A stretch of 64,000 bases of DNA from an uncultured Prevotella sp. (GCA_937906495.1 CALCVT010000140.1:1-64000), one strand, 5' to 3'. Positions 19,437 to 33,022 are shown, counted from the first letter of the stretch. Numbers and translations are program-made. Notes: generated from the sequence alone by a model not told the origin.

Positions 19437-22400
19437 ATGAAACGCTTCTTATTCTCAACCGCCCTATTGGCTACCGGAACAGCCTGTTGGGCGCAGAGCG
19501 TACCGACACACGAAATGTACGTGGACTTCGGCGAAACTAAGTCGGAGAACATTGTTGCTATGCTCGACAAGTGGCAACCGGGACAAAACTTCAGTTCGGA
19601 TGCCGACTACAAGGACGAAAACTTCTTTATCGCCCGTGTACCTCTAAAACAACGCTTCTTTAACGAAGCTACCCAGGCCAATAAAGACCTTAACGACGAA
19701 AACAACAAGAACCTCTGCTGGTGTGTGCCTATCGGCGAAATGACCAAAAAGTGGGGTCCTCTGCCCCGTTGGAACTTCGACGGCGATAACTTTAACATGT
19801 GGCAGTATATCAATATTCACGCCAACTGGTCGAATAGCTGGTGGCGTGTACCCGGCTCGTTCAACGATGCTGCCCATAAGAATGGTGTGCGCACAGGCTG
19901 CCTTTACTTTATTGACTGGGCATCGTCTGTTACCGAACAAAGCAACGCCGGCCGCATGCTCGGACAACTCTGTGCCAAAGACAGCAATGGTAAATTCAAA
20001 TACGCCAAAAAACTCATCCAGTTCCTCCGCTACTATGGTATCGATGGTATCGGCTTGAACCCCGAAGGCTCATGGTCATCTACGCTCAACGAAAACTTCT
20101 CGTCGTTCCTTGCTGAGTGCCATAAAGAGGCTAAAGCCCTTAACTTCCCCTTCCACGTAGAATGGTATGCATTCGTGTCTAACTATGGTGCACTCTCCGA
20201 TAATGGTTGCCAACTGACCATTGGAGGCAACGATAAGTGGTTCCAAAAGAATGGCGAGGCTGTTACCGATGTATTCTTCCTCAACTACAACTGGAGCGAT
20301 TACGGTCTTGCCGCATCTGCTGACGCAGCCAAACAACTCGGACGCAGCACCTTCGACGTGTATGCAGGCTTCGACCAACAGGGACGCGGTTATGGCGGTA
20401 CTGGTAACGCTGGCTGGAATGCCTTGATGAAACACCCCGTGAGCATCGTAGTATGGGGCGGACACGACCGTAGCCAACTCTATGCAAGCTCAACCGAGGG
20501 CGGTAACTCAGACCTCAGCGTACAGCAGGAATATCAAAAGAAGCAAGAACTGCTCTTCACCGGTGGTAACCGCAACGTACTGAACCTTCCGCCGCTCAAT
20601 ACAAAATACAACGTTACTCCGACCTACAACGATCTGAAAGACTGGCATGGCTATGCCAAAGCCGTTCGCGAACAATCTACACTCAGCGAACTTCCCTTCG
20701 TTACACGCTTTGGATTAGGTAACGGCCTGGCACTCAAAAAGGAAGGCGTGACAACCTTTAAACATAAGTGGTATAACTTAGGTATGCAAGATTACCTGCC
20801 TACCTGGCGCTGGTGGATTGACAATGGCGATGGCAAAACAGTTCCTGCCGATGCTATTCAAGCTGATTTCACCTTCGACGATGCCTGGTATGGCGGCTCT
20901 TGCCTCAAACTTCATGGTGCAACGGCTAAATCGCACATCCGCCTCTTCAACACGCGCTTCAAGGTAACAGATGCCAACGATGAGTTCTCTATTACCTATA
21001 AACTAAAGAATGGTGCAACTCCCAACCTCAAACTTACTGCATCGAAAATTGGCTCTGAAAACAACTTTGCATCAGTAGCAGTTCCTGCCGAGAATGTTGA
21101 ACGTGATACTTGGACAACGGTCAAGTTCAAAGCTTCTGACTTTGGCCTCAAGAGTGGTGAGACCATTGCCTGTTTAGGTCTTGAAGTTGCAGGTACCGAG
21201 GCTAACTACGAGTTGCTGCTCGGTGAGTACAGCATCATCCCCGCTAACTTCAGCGAAACTCCTGTACAACCCGTTATCAAGCACGCCGAAGTAATGAAGC
21301 GTGTTTACAACCGCGCAGATATCAAGGTTACCTTTGACCTTCCTTTCAACGGCCAGCGTCCTGCTGAATACGAAGGCTGCCCCATCTACAACGAAGAAGT
21401 TGGTGCGTGGTACTACGAGATTTATGTAAAGCAAGGCGAACAACAACGACTTGTTGCTACCACTACTACCTGGGCCTCGTATGTAGTTGATGCTCCGCTC
21501 GACAGCAAGGAATCAACAATCCAAATCGGTGTACGTGCCGTAGGCCGCGATGGTAAGACCCTCTCTGACATCACTTGGAGCAAGGAGTTGGAAAGCCCGC
21601 TCACTATCATCGAAACCCTTACACTCGACAAGGACATCATCAAGCCCAATGAAGAATTCACCATTGGATTCGAAGATCCCAACCATGCCGTAGCCGACAT
21701 CAGCATCCTCAACTCACTCACCGAAGAGGTTGTAGCCAGTGTCAAGGACGCACGCTCACTCACTACCAGCCTGCCCGAAACCGGTTCTTACGACGTAACC
21801 GTAACTAGCGAAGGCAATACCACTACCAGCCGTGCACTCATTTTGGTTACTCCCGAAGCAACCGGTCGTCTGCCCCAAATCAACGATATTAAAGCAGACA
21901 ATACTGAATTTGCCATTGACGAGAACAATAAGGTTAACTTTACTGCCGACATTAATAAGGGTACCACTTTCAAGCGCGGTAACCGCGATATGGATTGCAC
22001 CGTTTCGAAGTCACTCTATATGAAGGAGCCCTATCAGTTGACTGTCGACTCTAAGGTAATGAGCGAGTACAATAACACCTCGTTCGCCCTTTGGTTCAAA
22101 GTTGAGAAGTTTGAGCATGCTTCGCTCGGTACGTTGCTCATGACCAAGGTTAACCGCAACTACCCCGGCTCTTGGACTGAAAAGGTTTGGGGCGAAATGT
22201 GGACTGCTATCCGTCCGGCCCACTACGCAGCCAACAACAACCTTCACTACGATAACGCAGAAAACGAACTCTCTGCCTGCGCCGATGCACCTGTTGCCGG
22301 TACTTACAATTATGAGCACAACAACGATGTTGATGGTATCAGCCGAGGCTACTCACTCTCACCCAACACCTGGTATCACTGCTGCGTTGTAAAAGAAGGC

Positions 22401-23270
22401 CGTCGCCTTCAGCTCTACCTTAACGGCAAGCGCCTCTTCGATGTACGCACCCGCGGTTGCGGTCCTAAGGACTGGAAGGGAGCCAACTTCTATGTAGGTG
22501 GTTCAATGACCAACCTGGCCAGCTTTACCGGTTGGGTTGATGAGGTTCAGGTATGGAGCAAGGCTCTTACCGAAACTGAAGTTCGCGAAGCCATGAATGG
22601 CTATATCGTAGCCCCCGAAGGTCTTGAAGGCTACTTCACCTTCGAAGAACAGGAAACCGACCAGGATGGCAACATCTACTTCCCCAACATGGGTAATGCT
22701 GCAGCTGCTGTTCCCGGTGCCTACATGACTATTGGCAAAGAGGAGAATGGCTACACAACCGACATCAAGCAGAATCAGTTGACCACGGCTCTCGGTGTTC
22801 CTGCCGTTGAGGGTTCACTGCCTATCACCTTCGAATCGTCGAAGTGGATGCTTGAAGGTGCACAACTCGACAACTTTACCGATAATAGCGCCAGTGCTAC
22901 TTACAATAAGGTTGGTACCTTCCCCGTAACGCTCACTATCACCAACTCTTGGGGTTCTACAACCAAAACCATCAACGACTACATCGTTGTAAAAGAGTCT
23001 ACCGGTATTGACAATGCTACCAACAGCGAAGGCTACATGGTTTACCCCCGCCCCTTCGAGGATAAAGTTAACCTGCTCTTCGCCGAAGAAGGCAACTTCG
23101 AAGTTATGGCTTTCGATGCCCAAGGTAAGCGCGTGGCACAACGCGTATACCAGGCTTTGGCCGGCGAGGTAAGCGAACTTTCACTCGCAGGCGCTACCCC
23201 TGGAACCTACATCATTACCATCCTCAAAGATGGTAAGTGCGTACGTTCCGTTAAGGTTCAAATGCGCTGA
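19437..23270 (+). CDS. GH85 endo-beta-N-acetylglucosaminidase with T9SS sorting domain
   Basis: Secreted 1277-residue enzyme, predicted to cut between the two GlcNAc residues of the N-glycan core. Signal peptide at residues 1-20; the start at 19437 is chosen because it gives this signal. The GH85 catalytic domain covers about residues 25-480: GIGLNPEG carries the Asn208/Glu210 catalytic pair, followed by FFLNYNWSDYGL (about 281-292), YAGFDQQGRG and QDYLPTWRWW. Beta-sandwich regions follow, then a LamG-like domain (about 848-1075), a PKD-like segment (about 1140-1190) and a T9SS type A C-terminal domain (about 1195-1277, VYPRPFEDKVN to the end). Export by T9SS, rather than as a lipoprotein, is unusual for a SusC/D locus enzyme. 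It could also act on bacterial or dietary chitobiose-core glycans. Confidence 0.92.
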   Translation: MKRFLFSTALLATGTACWAQSVPTHEMYVDFGETKSENIVAMLDKWQPGQNFSSDADYKDENFFIARVPLKQRFFNEATQANKDLNDENNKNLCWCVPIGEMTKKWGPLPRWNFDGDNFNMWQYINIHANWSNSWWRVPGSFNDAAHKNGVRTGCLYFIDWASSVTEQSNAGRMLGQLCAKDSNGKFKYAKKLIQFLRYYGIDGIGLNPEGSWSSTLNENFSSFLAECHKEAKALNFPFHVEWYAFVSNYGALSDNGCQLTIGGNDKWFQKNGEAVTDVFFLNYNWSDYGLAASADAAKQLGRSTFDVYAGFDQQGRGYGGTGNAGWNALMKHPVSIVVWGGHDRSQLYASSTEGGNSDLSVQQEYQKKQELLFTGGNRNVLNLPPLNTKYNVTPTYNDLKDWHGYAKAVREQSTLSELPFVTRFGLGNGLALKKEGVTTFKHKWYNLGMQDYLPTWRWWIDNGDGKTVPADAIQADFTFDDAWYGGSCLKLHGATAKSHIRLFNTRFKVTDANDEFSITYKLKNGATPNLKLTASKIGSENNFASVAVPAENVERDTWTTVKFKASDFGLKSGETIACLGLEVAGTEANYELLLGEYSIIPANFSETPVQPVIKHAEVMKRVYNRADIKVTFDLPFNGQRPAEYEGCPIYNEEVGAWYYEIYVKQGEQQRLVATTTTWASYVVDAPLDSKESTIQIGVRAVGRDGKTLSDITWSKELESPLTIIETLTLDKDIIKPNEEFTIGFEDPNHAVADISILNSLTEEVVASVKDARSLTTSLPETGSYDVTVTSEGNTTTSRALILVTPEATGRLPQINDIKADNTEFAIDENNKVNFTADINKGTTFKRGNRDMDCTVSKSLYMKEPYQLTVDSKVMSEYNNTSFALWFKVEKFEHASLGTLLMTKVNRNYPGSWTEKVWGEMWTAIRPAHYAANNNLHYDNAENELSACADAPVAGTYNYEHNNDVDGISRGYSLSPNTWYHCCVVKEGRRLQLYLNGKRLFDVRTRGCGPKDWKGANFYVGGSMTNLASFTGWVDEVQVWSKALTETEVREAMNGYIVAPEGLEGYFTFEEQETDQDGNIYFPNMGNAAAAVPGAYMTIGKEENGYTTDIKQNQLTTALGVPAVEGSLPITFESSKWMLEGAQLDNFTDNSASATYNKVGTFPVTLTITNSWGSTTKTINDYIVVKESTGIDNATNSEGYMVYPRPFEDKVNLLFAEEGNFEVMAFDAQGKRVAQRVYQALAGEVSELSLAGATPGTYIITILKDGKCVRSVKVQMR

Positions 23271-23289
23271 TACCCCTAATTCATTTAGC

Positions 23290-23323
23290 GTCCCCCTCTC
23301 CTTACATCATGGAGAGGGGCGAC
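23290..23323 (+). repeat. Hairpin between the GH85 and lipoprotein genes
   Basis: CCCCTCTCC and GGAGAGGGG form a 9-bp GC-rich stem with a 9-nt loop, without a T tract. It is likely an RNA-processing or stabilising element that separates expression of the two genes. Confidence 0.4.
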
Positions 23324-23361
23324 TGCTAAAACTACTACGAACTTAAACCCAATCAGTCTTC

Positions 23362-24489
23362 ATGGCTATTCTACCTATCCTATCCAGGTTAAAGCAAAAC
23401 CTCGGACAGACAATCCCCAACATTTCACAAAGAGCCATGCACACCTGTGCTACCGGACTCTCTGGTCTTTGCCTATTGCTTGCAGCAGGTTTGACGAGTT
23501 GTTCTGACGAAGGCGACCTCATCACACCCACTTACCAAGACGGTGCCCAGTTTATCGCCTATAATTCGGCAGACAACTACAAAGGCTCGCACAACGTACT
23601 TCTGGAACGCTCTTCGGCTCTCGAATTCTGCAAAGTTGAAGGTGTTCAGCCTACCGACGAGTTTGCTGTACGAAACAACGAAACCAACGAGTACACTTAT
23701 CTTGACTGGGGATACAAATATGCAGGTCTGCAAGGTGACGAAGACGGTTACTACCAGCGTGTATACTATAACGACACCATCCTGGTAGGACTCGGATATG
23801 CCGACAACTGGCAGGTCAGCGACTACGACCTGCTCCTGCTCCGCGGCAACCAGGCACAACTCATCGATAAATTCCATTTTTGCATCCTTACCGATGTCGA
23901 AACTGATTTATCAAAACTGCAAGGTGGTGTAATCAACATCAAAGCCAAAGGATGGGACAATCCGGGAACGGGTATTCCTATCGACTCTTTGGAATACGTT
24001 GAAAAAGTAACTGGAAAAACAGTCTTTAAAAAGGCATCTGACTGCAAAGGAAACGGAAGCGAATTCGAAATGTCAACCTTCGAACGCGAAAACTTTGAAA
24101 CCGGTGATTACGAACTTTGGATTGCACGATGGAACGATGGACTGCGCCAAAAAATTTGCGAGTTCAACTACTTCAACTTTGCATTTGTCGATTCCGACCC
24201 TATGAGCAAGAATGCCGAAGGTCAGTACCAACTTAAGTTCTACGTCAAGGAGTTTAGCGAAAAGGATAACTTTACCATCACTACGCAGTCACCGTACACC
24301 AACTACTACGTTGACCAACGCATCCCCTTCGATGAAAGTTGCTACGATCCTACAACCAAAATCTACACCTACACGCTTCTTGACGAATGCTGGCGCCGCG
24401 ACCCAGAGCCCGGCATCAAGTTTATCGCCAACTTGAACATTAATGGTGTACGAACCAATGTTACGGGTACTGCCAGCCTCCCTAAATAA
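23362..24489 (+). CDS. Surface lipoprotein of the GH85 locus, unknown fold
   Basis: A 375-residue lipoprotein: a hydrophobic segment ends in LTSC (Cys47). An internal start at 23437 would give a more standard 21-residue signal peptide and may be the real one. The mature protein is acidic, rich in Tyr, Trp, Asp and Asn, and predicted to be mostly beta-strand. I do not recognise a domain. Its position as the last gene of the SusC/D-GH85 unit resembles SusE/SusF or surface glycan-binding proteins, so binding of N-glycan at the cell surface is a fair guess. A long imperfect terminator hairpin follows. Confidence 0.7.
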   Translation: MAILPILSRLKQNLGQTIPNISQRAMHTCATGLSGLCLLLAAGLTSCSDEGDLITPTYQDGAQFIAYNSADNYKGSHNVLLERSSALEFCKVEGVQPTDEFAVRNNETNEYTYLDWGYKYAGLQGDEDGYYQRVYYNDTILVGLGYADNWQVSDYDLLLLRGNQAQLIDKFHFCILTDVETDLSKLQGGVINIKAKGWDNPGTGIPIDSLEYVEKVTGKTVFKKASDCKGNGSEFEMSTFERENFETGDYELWIARWNDGLRQKICEFNYFNFAFVDSDPMSKNAEGQYQLKFYVKEFSEKDNFTITTQSPYTNYYVDQRIPFDESCYDPTTKIYTYTLLDECWRRDPEPGIKFIANLNINGVRTNVTGTASLPK

Positions 24490-24518
24490 GGCTGACTACC
24501 CAATAACCTATTAACTAT

Positions 24519-24600
24519 AAAAGTCCGAAAACTGATATTCCAAGGGCAGCACCTTTTACAAGCTATCTCCCATGGTTCTTCAGTTTCCGGACTTTTTTTA
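24519..24600 (+). terminator. Terminator of the SusC/D-GH85 unit
   Basis: AAAAGTCCGAAAACTGA (24519-24535) and its near-complement at 24580-24596 (16 of 17 pairs) enclose a 44-nt loop and are followed by further T. It lies 30 nt after the last gene of the unit. Confidence 0.65.
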
Positions 24601-24788
24601 TTGCTATCGGTCTACATGCAACATGGTTACCGGCAAAGCCTCACATCCACTTTTAGGATGGCAAAATCACCAGGCATCACTCCCACCACTTTCAAATTCC
24701 TCCCGCTGCATCTCTGCACACGTACTTAAGCAATCTGCAGACAATACACGCATTGCAACTCCCTTCAATCCTTACCTACTCAGCCAAC

Positions 24789-24824
24789 AAGGGCCGACCC
24801 TCATTTATAAGAGAGTCGGCCCTT
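24789..24824. terminator. Bidirectional hairpin between convergent loci
   Basis: A perfect 10-bp stem (24789-24798 with 24815-24824), extended by a CTC/GAG pairing, lies between the plus-strand locus and the minus-strand GH2 gene. Tails are not T-rich in either direction. The rest of 24490-24918 shows nothing else. Confidence 0.45.
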
Positions 24825-24918
24825 GACATAAGAAATAAAGGCAGAGCACACATTATATGATCCTGCAACTATCAGGTAGCAGCAGACCGCCATGTGCACC
24901 GTTTAATTCACTCACAAG

Positions 24919-29070
<4,152 letters not shown>

Positions 29071-29151
29071 TCAAATGGTTTCGTGGAGCTATTTGTCACA
29101 ATAGATTGTTAAGAAGTTTGGTTATGATACAAAACTGGGGTACACTGCGGC

Positions 29152-29778
29152 TCAGCGCATGCAGCGCTTAAGCACCAACCGGCTTTCAGGACCCATATTG
29201 AACAGTAAATCGGCCATACTCAAGTTGGGTAAAAAACCAGTGCGCTCGGCAAACACCTGCCAATAAGGCTGTGCCTCAAAATGAGCATCGCTCCCCACAG
29301 GAGCCTTGGGCGAAAGCAACACACGCAAATCGGTATCGGCCGCTTCAGGATGAGCTATATAGGCTTCAGACTGCGTTACATGTGGTTGCAAGTCGAGCAG
29401 GTTGAGCAGAAGTTGCTGCAATTCGGCATTAAAGTCGACCAGGTAATTAAACTTACGCTCGTAAAGGAGACGGAAATCGTCGGCGTAGTATTCAAAATAA
29501 GGGCTGCTCTCGTAGGCTGATGTAAGGGCGTTCCAGTGCAGATGACGCCAATTTCCGTGTTCTGAAATGCGGATGTCACGCATAGCTTTGCTGCCCGATC
29601 CACTACGCTCCACGGGTATAGTCAGAGCCAAAGGGCCATCGGGGGTAGCTATGTAGCAGCGGTTGCGGTAGGTTTGCTTTACATAATGTTCGAAGCGGTC
29701 TTCAACAGCCTTACCGGCTGCATAAAGATGAGCATAGTATTGAACTGGGGCCAGATAGGCCGACGATAGTATAAGCAT
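29152..29778 (-). CDS. WbqC family protein
   Basis: A 208-residue cytoplasmic protein of the WbqC family (LILSSAYLAPVQYYAHL at the start, with the SAYLPPxxYF-type signature; LTIPVERSG; WNALTSAYESSPYFEYY). Some WbqC homologues lie in polysaccharide gene clusters and may take part in sugar-nucleotide modification, but no activity is proven. It is placed after dapB, lepB and the lepB paralogue, a conserved order in Bacteroidales. The 179-nt gap to the lepB paralogue contains a 15-bp hairpin, so coexpression may be partial. Confidence 0.83.
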   Translation of the reverse strand: MLILSSAYLAPVQYYAHLYAAGKAVEDRFEHYVKQTYRNRCYIATPDGPLALTIPVERSGSGSKAMRDIRISEHGNWRHLHWNALTSAYESSPYFEYYADDFRLLYERKFNYLVDFNAELQQLLLNLLDLQPHVTQSEAYIAHPEAADTDLRVLLSPKAPVGSDAHFEAQPYWQVFAERTGFLPNLSMADLLFNMGPESRLVLKRCMR

Positions 29779-29889
29779 AAATCAATGTGGTTTTACTGTA
29801 ACTGTGGCTGGTATTGGCTATCGGAACTTCGGCTAAACCGAACCCTTATGCAGCACATTTTATACCGGGTATATATACCTTTACACACG

Positions 29890-29933
29890 CTTGTTGGCTG
29901 CAACAGCCTTACCAAACAGTTGCAGCCAACAAG
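29890..29933 (-). terminator. Hairpin after the lepB paralogue
   Basis: A perfect 15-bp inverted repeat (29890-29904 with 29919-29933) with a 14-nt loop lies 24 nt after the stop of the lepB paralogue. There is no T run on the minus side; it may be a partial terminator before WbqC. Confidence 0.5.
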
Positions 29934-29957
29934 TGCAAAGTGCCTATCAGGCCACAT

Positions 29958-30602
29958 TCAGCCTTTTTTACGGGCTATGGGCATAATTTTGCCAATAAGC
30001 AGTTCGTGGGGCACCAATGCATAGGCATCGGGCCGCATTTCTATCCAATAATAATTCCGGCTGAGTTTAACCTTTTGCTGCGGCTTTCCGTTGAGCATGA
30101 GTTGGCTGTTACCCTGTACAGCCACATGGCACTGCTCATAACGCTGCATTACATGAGCCAGCAAGTGTACGTTGGCCGGCGTAACCGTCACACTGCCGGA
30201 TGGTCCAGGTATAACAAGGGGTTGTGCATCGGGCGAGGTGCGCGCGGGCAACACCAGTTTGCGCATGGGGTCAAGCCACACGGTATCGCCGGGCAATGCG
30301 CGGCATACGCCCACCGTTGGCACACCGGCAAAGATATAGCCGGCTGAACGCGGCAAATTAAAAAGAATGCAGTCGCCCACTTGCGGCATGCTGTTCCCCC
30401 AACGGTGATAGCCCCAAAGTTGGGTGCCTGGCAAACGCAAGCCATAGCTCAAGCGATTGACAAAGACGTGCTGACGGGGTATAAAGCCAGGCAATGCGGC
30501 GTCTGAAGGCAAACGCATGTGGGTTACGAGCAAGCCCCGTACGGCCAACAGTAACAATACAGTCAGCAGTACAGAGCTTACGTATTTGCGAAATAGGCTC
30601 AT
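29958..30602 (-). CDS. Signal peptidase I paralogue lacking catalytic residues
   Basis: A 214-residue S26-family protein with one N-terminal membrane segment (about residues 10-27). It aligns with the LepB encoded just upstream: PSDAAL versus PSSSL, NRLSYGLRLP versus SKLSYGPRVP, CRALPGD versus KRCVGLPGQ, and ALVPHELLIGK versus FVPEDHVVGK. At the catalytic Ser position it has Ala35, and at the Lys position Gly98 (ungapped from LPGD); the GDNRDNS box is lost. It should therefore not act as a Ser-Lys peptidase. It may instead bind preproteins or LepB. The gene starts 5 nt after lepB, so the two are certainly cotranscribed. Confidence 0.82.
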   Translation of the reverse strand: MSLFRKYVSSVLLTVLLLLAVRGLLVTHMRLPSDAALPGFIPRQHVFVNRLSYGLRLPGTQLWGYHRWGNSMPQVGDCILFNLPRSAGYIFAGVPTVGVCRALPGDTVWLDPMRKLVLPARTSPDAQPLVIPGPSGSVTVTPANVHLLAHVMQRYEQCHVAVQGNSQLMLNGKPQQKVKLSRNYYWIEMRPDAYALVPHELLIGKIMPIARKKG

Positions 30603-30607
30603 AGCGG

Positions 30608-32128
30608 TTATTTAATGTCCCATACACGCTTAAAGAAGCGGTTCCAGCGGATTCCCCCATCAAAGAGTCCGTAATCGGGGTCAAGCGATAACCACACAAA
30701 GAGTGGTTTACCAACTACGTGGTCTTCAGGCACAAAACCCCAGAAGCGGGAGTCGGCCGAATTGTCGCGGTTGTCGCCCATCATCCAATAATAGTCGAGT
30801 TTGAAGGTGTAACTTTCGGTTTGCTTGCCGTTAATGTATATTTTACCATCGCGTACCTGCAAATCATTTCCTTCGTATACCCGGATGGGACGTTCGTAAA
30901 TAGGCAGGTTTTTAAGATCGAGCTTGAGGCTTTCTCCCTTTTTAGGAATCCAGAGCGGGCCATAGTTGGCCGAGGTCCAGTTTTTGGCCATGTTTTGCGG
31001 ATAGAGCCAATCGGAGGCAGGCTTGGCTTGCTTGATTTCCGAAACCAGGTCGGGGCGCTTTTCGAGGGCTTGCTTGGCAGCCCGCGTAAGGGGCATCCAC
31101 ACCACATTGCCGTTGCGCGAGGTGTAAAGGTCCTCGTCGGTAATTCCTAATTCTTTTTTCAAGTCAAGGGGTATGTCTTGCTTAAAGGTCACCTCGTAGG
31201 CATATTGCACCTGTTCGGGTTCGGGGTTGGGCTTGCCGTCCAGATAAATAATATTGTTCTTAATCTGGAGTGTTTGTCCGGGCAGGCCGACGCACCGTTT
31301 AACGTAGTTTTCGCGACGGTCGGTAGGACGCGAAACTATGTCGCCGAACTGTGCATTCTCTTGCCGCATAAAGGCAGTACCTGCTGCATAGAGCTGCTGG
31401 TAAGCCGCCTGCTGCTGAGCATAGCTCATGCTGTCGGTTATAGCCGATGAGAGGAACTGGGGCAACTCATTGGGATTGTCGGTATTGGTGGCCAACAACT
31501 GATCGCCCATCTGGTAGGCCATACGGTAGTAGTCCTGGTTTTGCTGATTAAGAGCTACGGTATCGCCTGCGGGATAGTTGAACACAACTATGTCGTTGAG
31601 CTGCACTTGGCCTAACCCCTTTACACGTCGATACTCCCAATGGGGCCACTCGCTATAGCTGCGACAATTCAATATAGGCAGGGTATGTTGCGTTAGCGGC
31701 ATGTAGAGCGGTGTTTGGGGCACACGCGGACCATACGACAGTTTGGACACCAAAAGGTAGTCGCCTGTCAAAAGGGTTTTTTCGAGCGAGGAGGAGGGTA
31801 TCACAAAGTTCTGAAAAAAGAACTGATTGAGAAAGTAGATGGCCACCAGGGCAAAAACAATAGCATCGACCCAACTCATCAGGAAACGAGTAACAGGCCC
31901 TACCTCGGGCTCACGCCACCAGCCCCATTTAATGCGGCGCGAAATGTATAGGTCGTAGATAAAGGGAAGGACCAGTAGCCCCCACCAGGAACCTACCCAG
32001 TAAAGAAAAAGGCAATAAAGGGAGGTGGCAACGCCAAACTTAACCCAACTCATGGTGGTTGGACGCTTAGACGATTGCGAAGAGGAGCCGTTGGCTTTGC
32101 CGGACGGCTTGTCGGTTGACGGAGTCAT
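30608..32128 (-). CDS. lepB: Signal peptidase I
   Basis: Inner-membrane protease that removes signal peptides from exported proteins; 506 residues from ATG 32128 (MTPSTDK), while the frame opens at 32170. Two hydrophobic segments lie near residues 35-65 and 85-105. The catalytic Ser114 is in IPSSSLEKTL and the general base Lys277 in YVKRCVGLPG; the C-terminal GDNRDNSADSR box is intact. Some 163 residues separate Ser and Lys, against about 55 in E. coli, so there is a large insertion, a feature of many Bacteroidota enzymes. The gene lies between dapB (upstream) and its inactive paralogue (downstream). Confidence 0.94.
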   Translation of the reverse strand: MTPSTDKPSGKANGSSSQSSKRPTTMSWVKFGVATSLYCLFLYWVGSWWGLLVLPFIYDLYISRRIKWGWWREPEVGPVTRFLMSWVDAIVFALVAIYFLNQFFFQNFVIPSSSLEKTLLTGDYLLVSKLSYGPRVPQTPLYMPLTQHTLPILNCRSYSEWPHWEYRRVKGLGQVQLNDIVVFNYPAGDTVALNQQNQDYYRMAYQMGDQLLATNTDNPNELPQFLSSAITDSMSYAQQQAAYQQLYAAGTAFMRQENAQFGDIVSRPTDRRENYVKRCVGLPGQTLQIKNNIIYLDGKPNPEPEQVQYAYEVTFKQDIPLDLKKELGITDEDLYTSRNGNVVWMPLTRAAKQALEKRPDLVSEIKQAKPASDWLYPQNMAKNWTSANYGPLWIPKKGESLKLDLKNLPIYERPIRVYEGNDLQVRDGKIYINGKQTESYTFKLDYYWMMGDNRDNSADSRFWGFVPEDHVVGKPLFVWLSLDPDYGLFDGGIRWNRFFKRVWDIK

Positions 32129-32193
32129 AGAATTTGCTGTGATATGCGGCCTCTTGATTGCTTGCAACACCTGCCTGCAATCTGTATAGCCTG

Positions 32194-32949
32194 TTAGAAG
32201 TTGAAAAGATCGTCAGTAGTGAGCAGGCCTTCGTGATTGGCCGTAAACTCAGCTGCCAAAACGGCACCAAGTGCAAAACCACTGCGATTATGGGCCGAAT
32301 GGGTAATTTGAATCATATCGGCAGGCGAGTCGTAGGTGATGGTGTGGATGCCTGGAACCTCGCCTTCACGTATGGCATCTATGCGCAACATATTTTGAGG
32401 CTGCTCCTTGCTGCCGCTGATAGTACCATCGGCATTAAGGACTTGCCCTTTTACCCAATCGGTTTTACGGTCCAACTCGTTGCATATTTGCTCTGCCAAC
32501 GTAATTGCAGTACCACTGGGCGCATCGAGTTTATGTATGTGGTGCGTCTCTACTTCATTTACATCGTATACGGGGTAGGCATTCATAATACGGGCCAGAT
32601 ATTTGTTGACTGCCGAGAAAATGGCCACACCTAACGAGAAGTTCGAAGCCCAAAACAAGGTATGCCCCTGTTTGGTACAAGCTCTTCGCACATCGGCCTC
32701 GTGCTCCTTAAGCCATCCGGTACTGCCACTCACAACCTTTACGCCCTGTTCCCAGGCACGAAGGTAGTTTGCATAAGCTGCTTGCGGATTGGTAAATTCG
32801 ATGGCAACTTCGGCACTGCGAAAGGCATCGCTGTCAAAATCCTGTAAATTGTCCACATCAATCACCGACACAATTTCGTGTCCGCGCTGAAGGGCTATCT
32901 GCTCGATAATATGGCCCATTTTGCCATAACCTATCAATGCTATTCTCAT
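32194..32949 (-). CDS. dapB: 4-hydroxy-tetrahydrodipicolinate reductase
   Basis: A 251-residue NAD(P)H-dependent enzyme of the diaminopimelate/lysine pathway. It has the N-terminal dinucleotide-binding motif GYGKMG and the substrate-binding signature ETHHIHKLDAPSGTA near residue 150. The length fits the family. It is the first gene of a dapB-lepB-lepB paralogue-WbqC unit read from a consensus promoter about 40 nt upstream. Confidence 0.95.
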   Translation of the reverse strand: MRIALIGYGKMGHIIEQIALQRGHEIVSVIDVDNLQDFDSDAFRSAEVAIEFTNPQAAYANYLRAWEQGVKVVSGSTGWLKEHEADVRRACTKQGHTLFWASNFSLGVAIFSAVNKYLARIMNAYPVYDVNEVETHHIHKLDAPSGTAITLAEQICNELDRKTDWVKGQVLNADGTISGSKEQPQNMLRIDAIREGEVPGIHTITYDSPADMIQITHSAHNRSGFALGAVLAAEFTANHEGLLTTDDLFNF

Positions 32950-32990
32950 AAATCTGCGATATGAAAGGTTTACGTGTCGTTATTTATTGG

Positions 32991-33022
32991 CAAAAGTAAT
33001 GCTTTTCGGCATGACTCACAAA
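32991..33022 (-). promoter_or_regulatory. Promoter of the dapB-lepB operon
   Basis: TACTTTTG (32991-32998 on the minus strand) with TTTG (33019-33022) exactly 20 nt upstream is a full match to the Bacteroidota consensus. Transcription should start near 32984. Confidence 0.7.
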
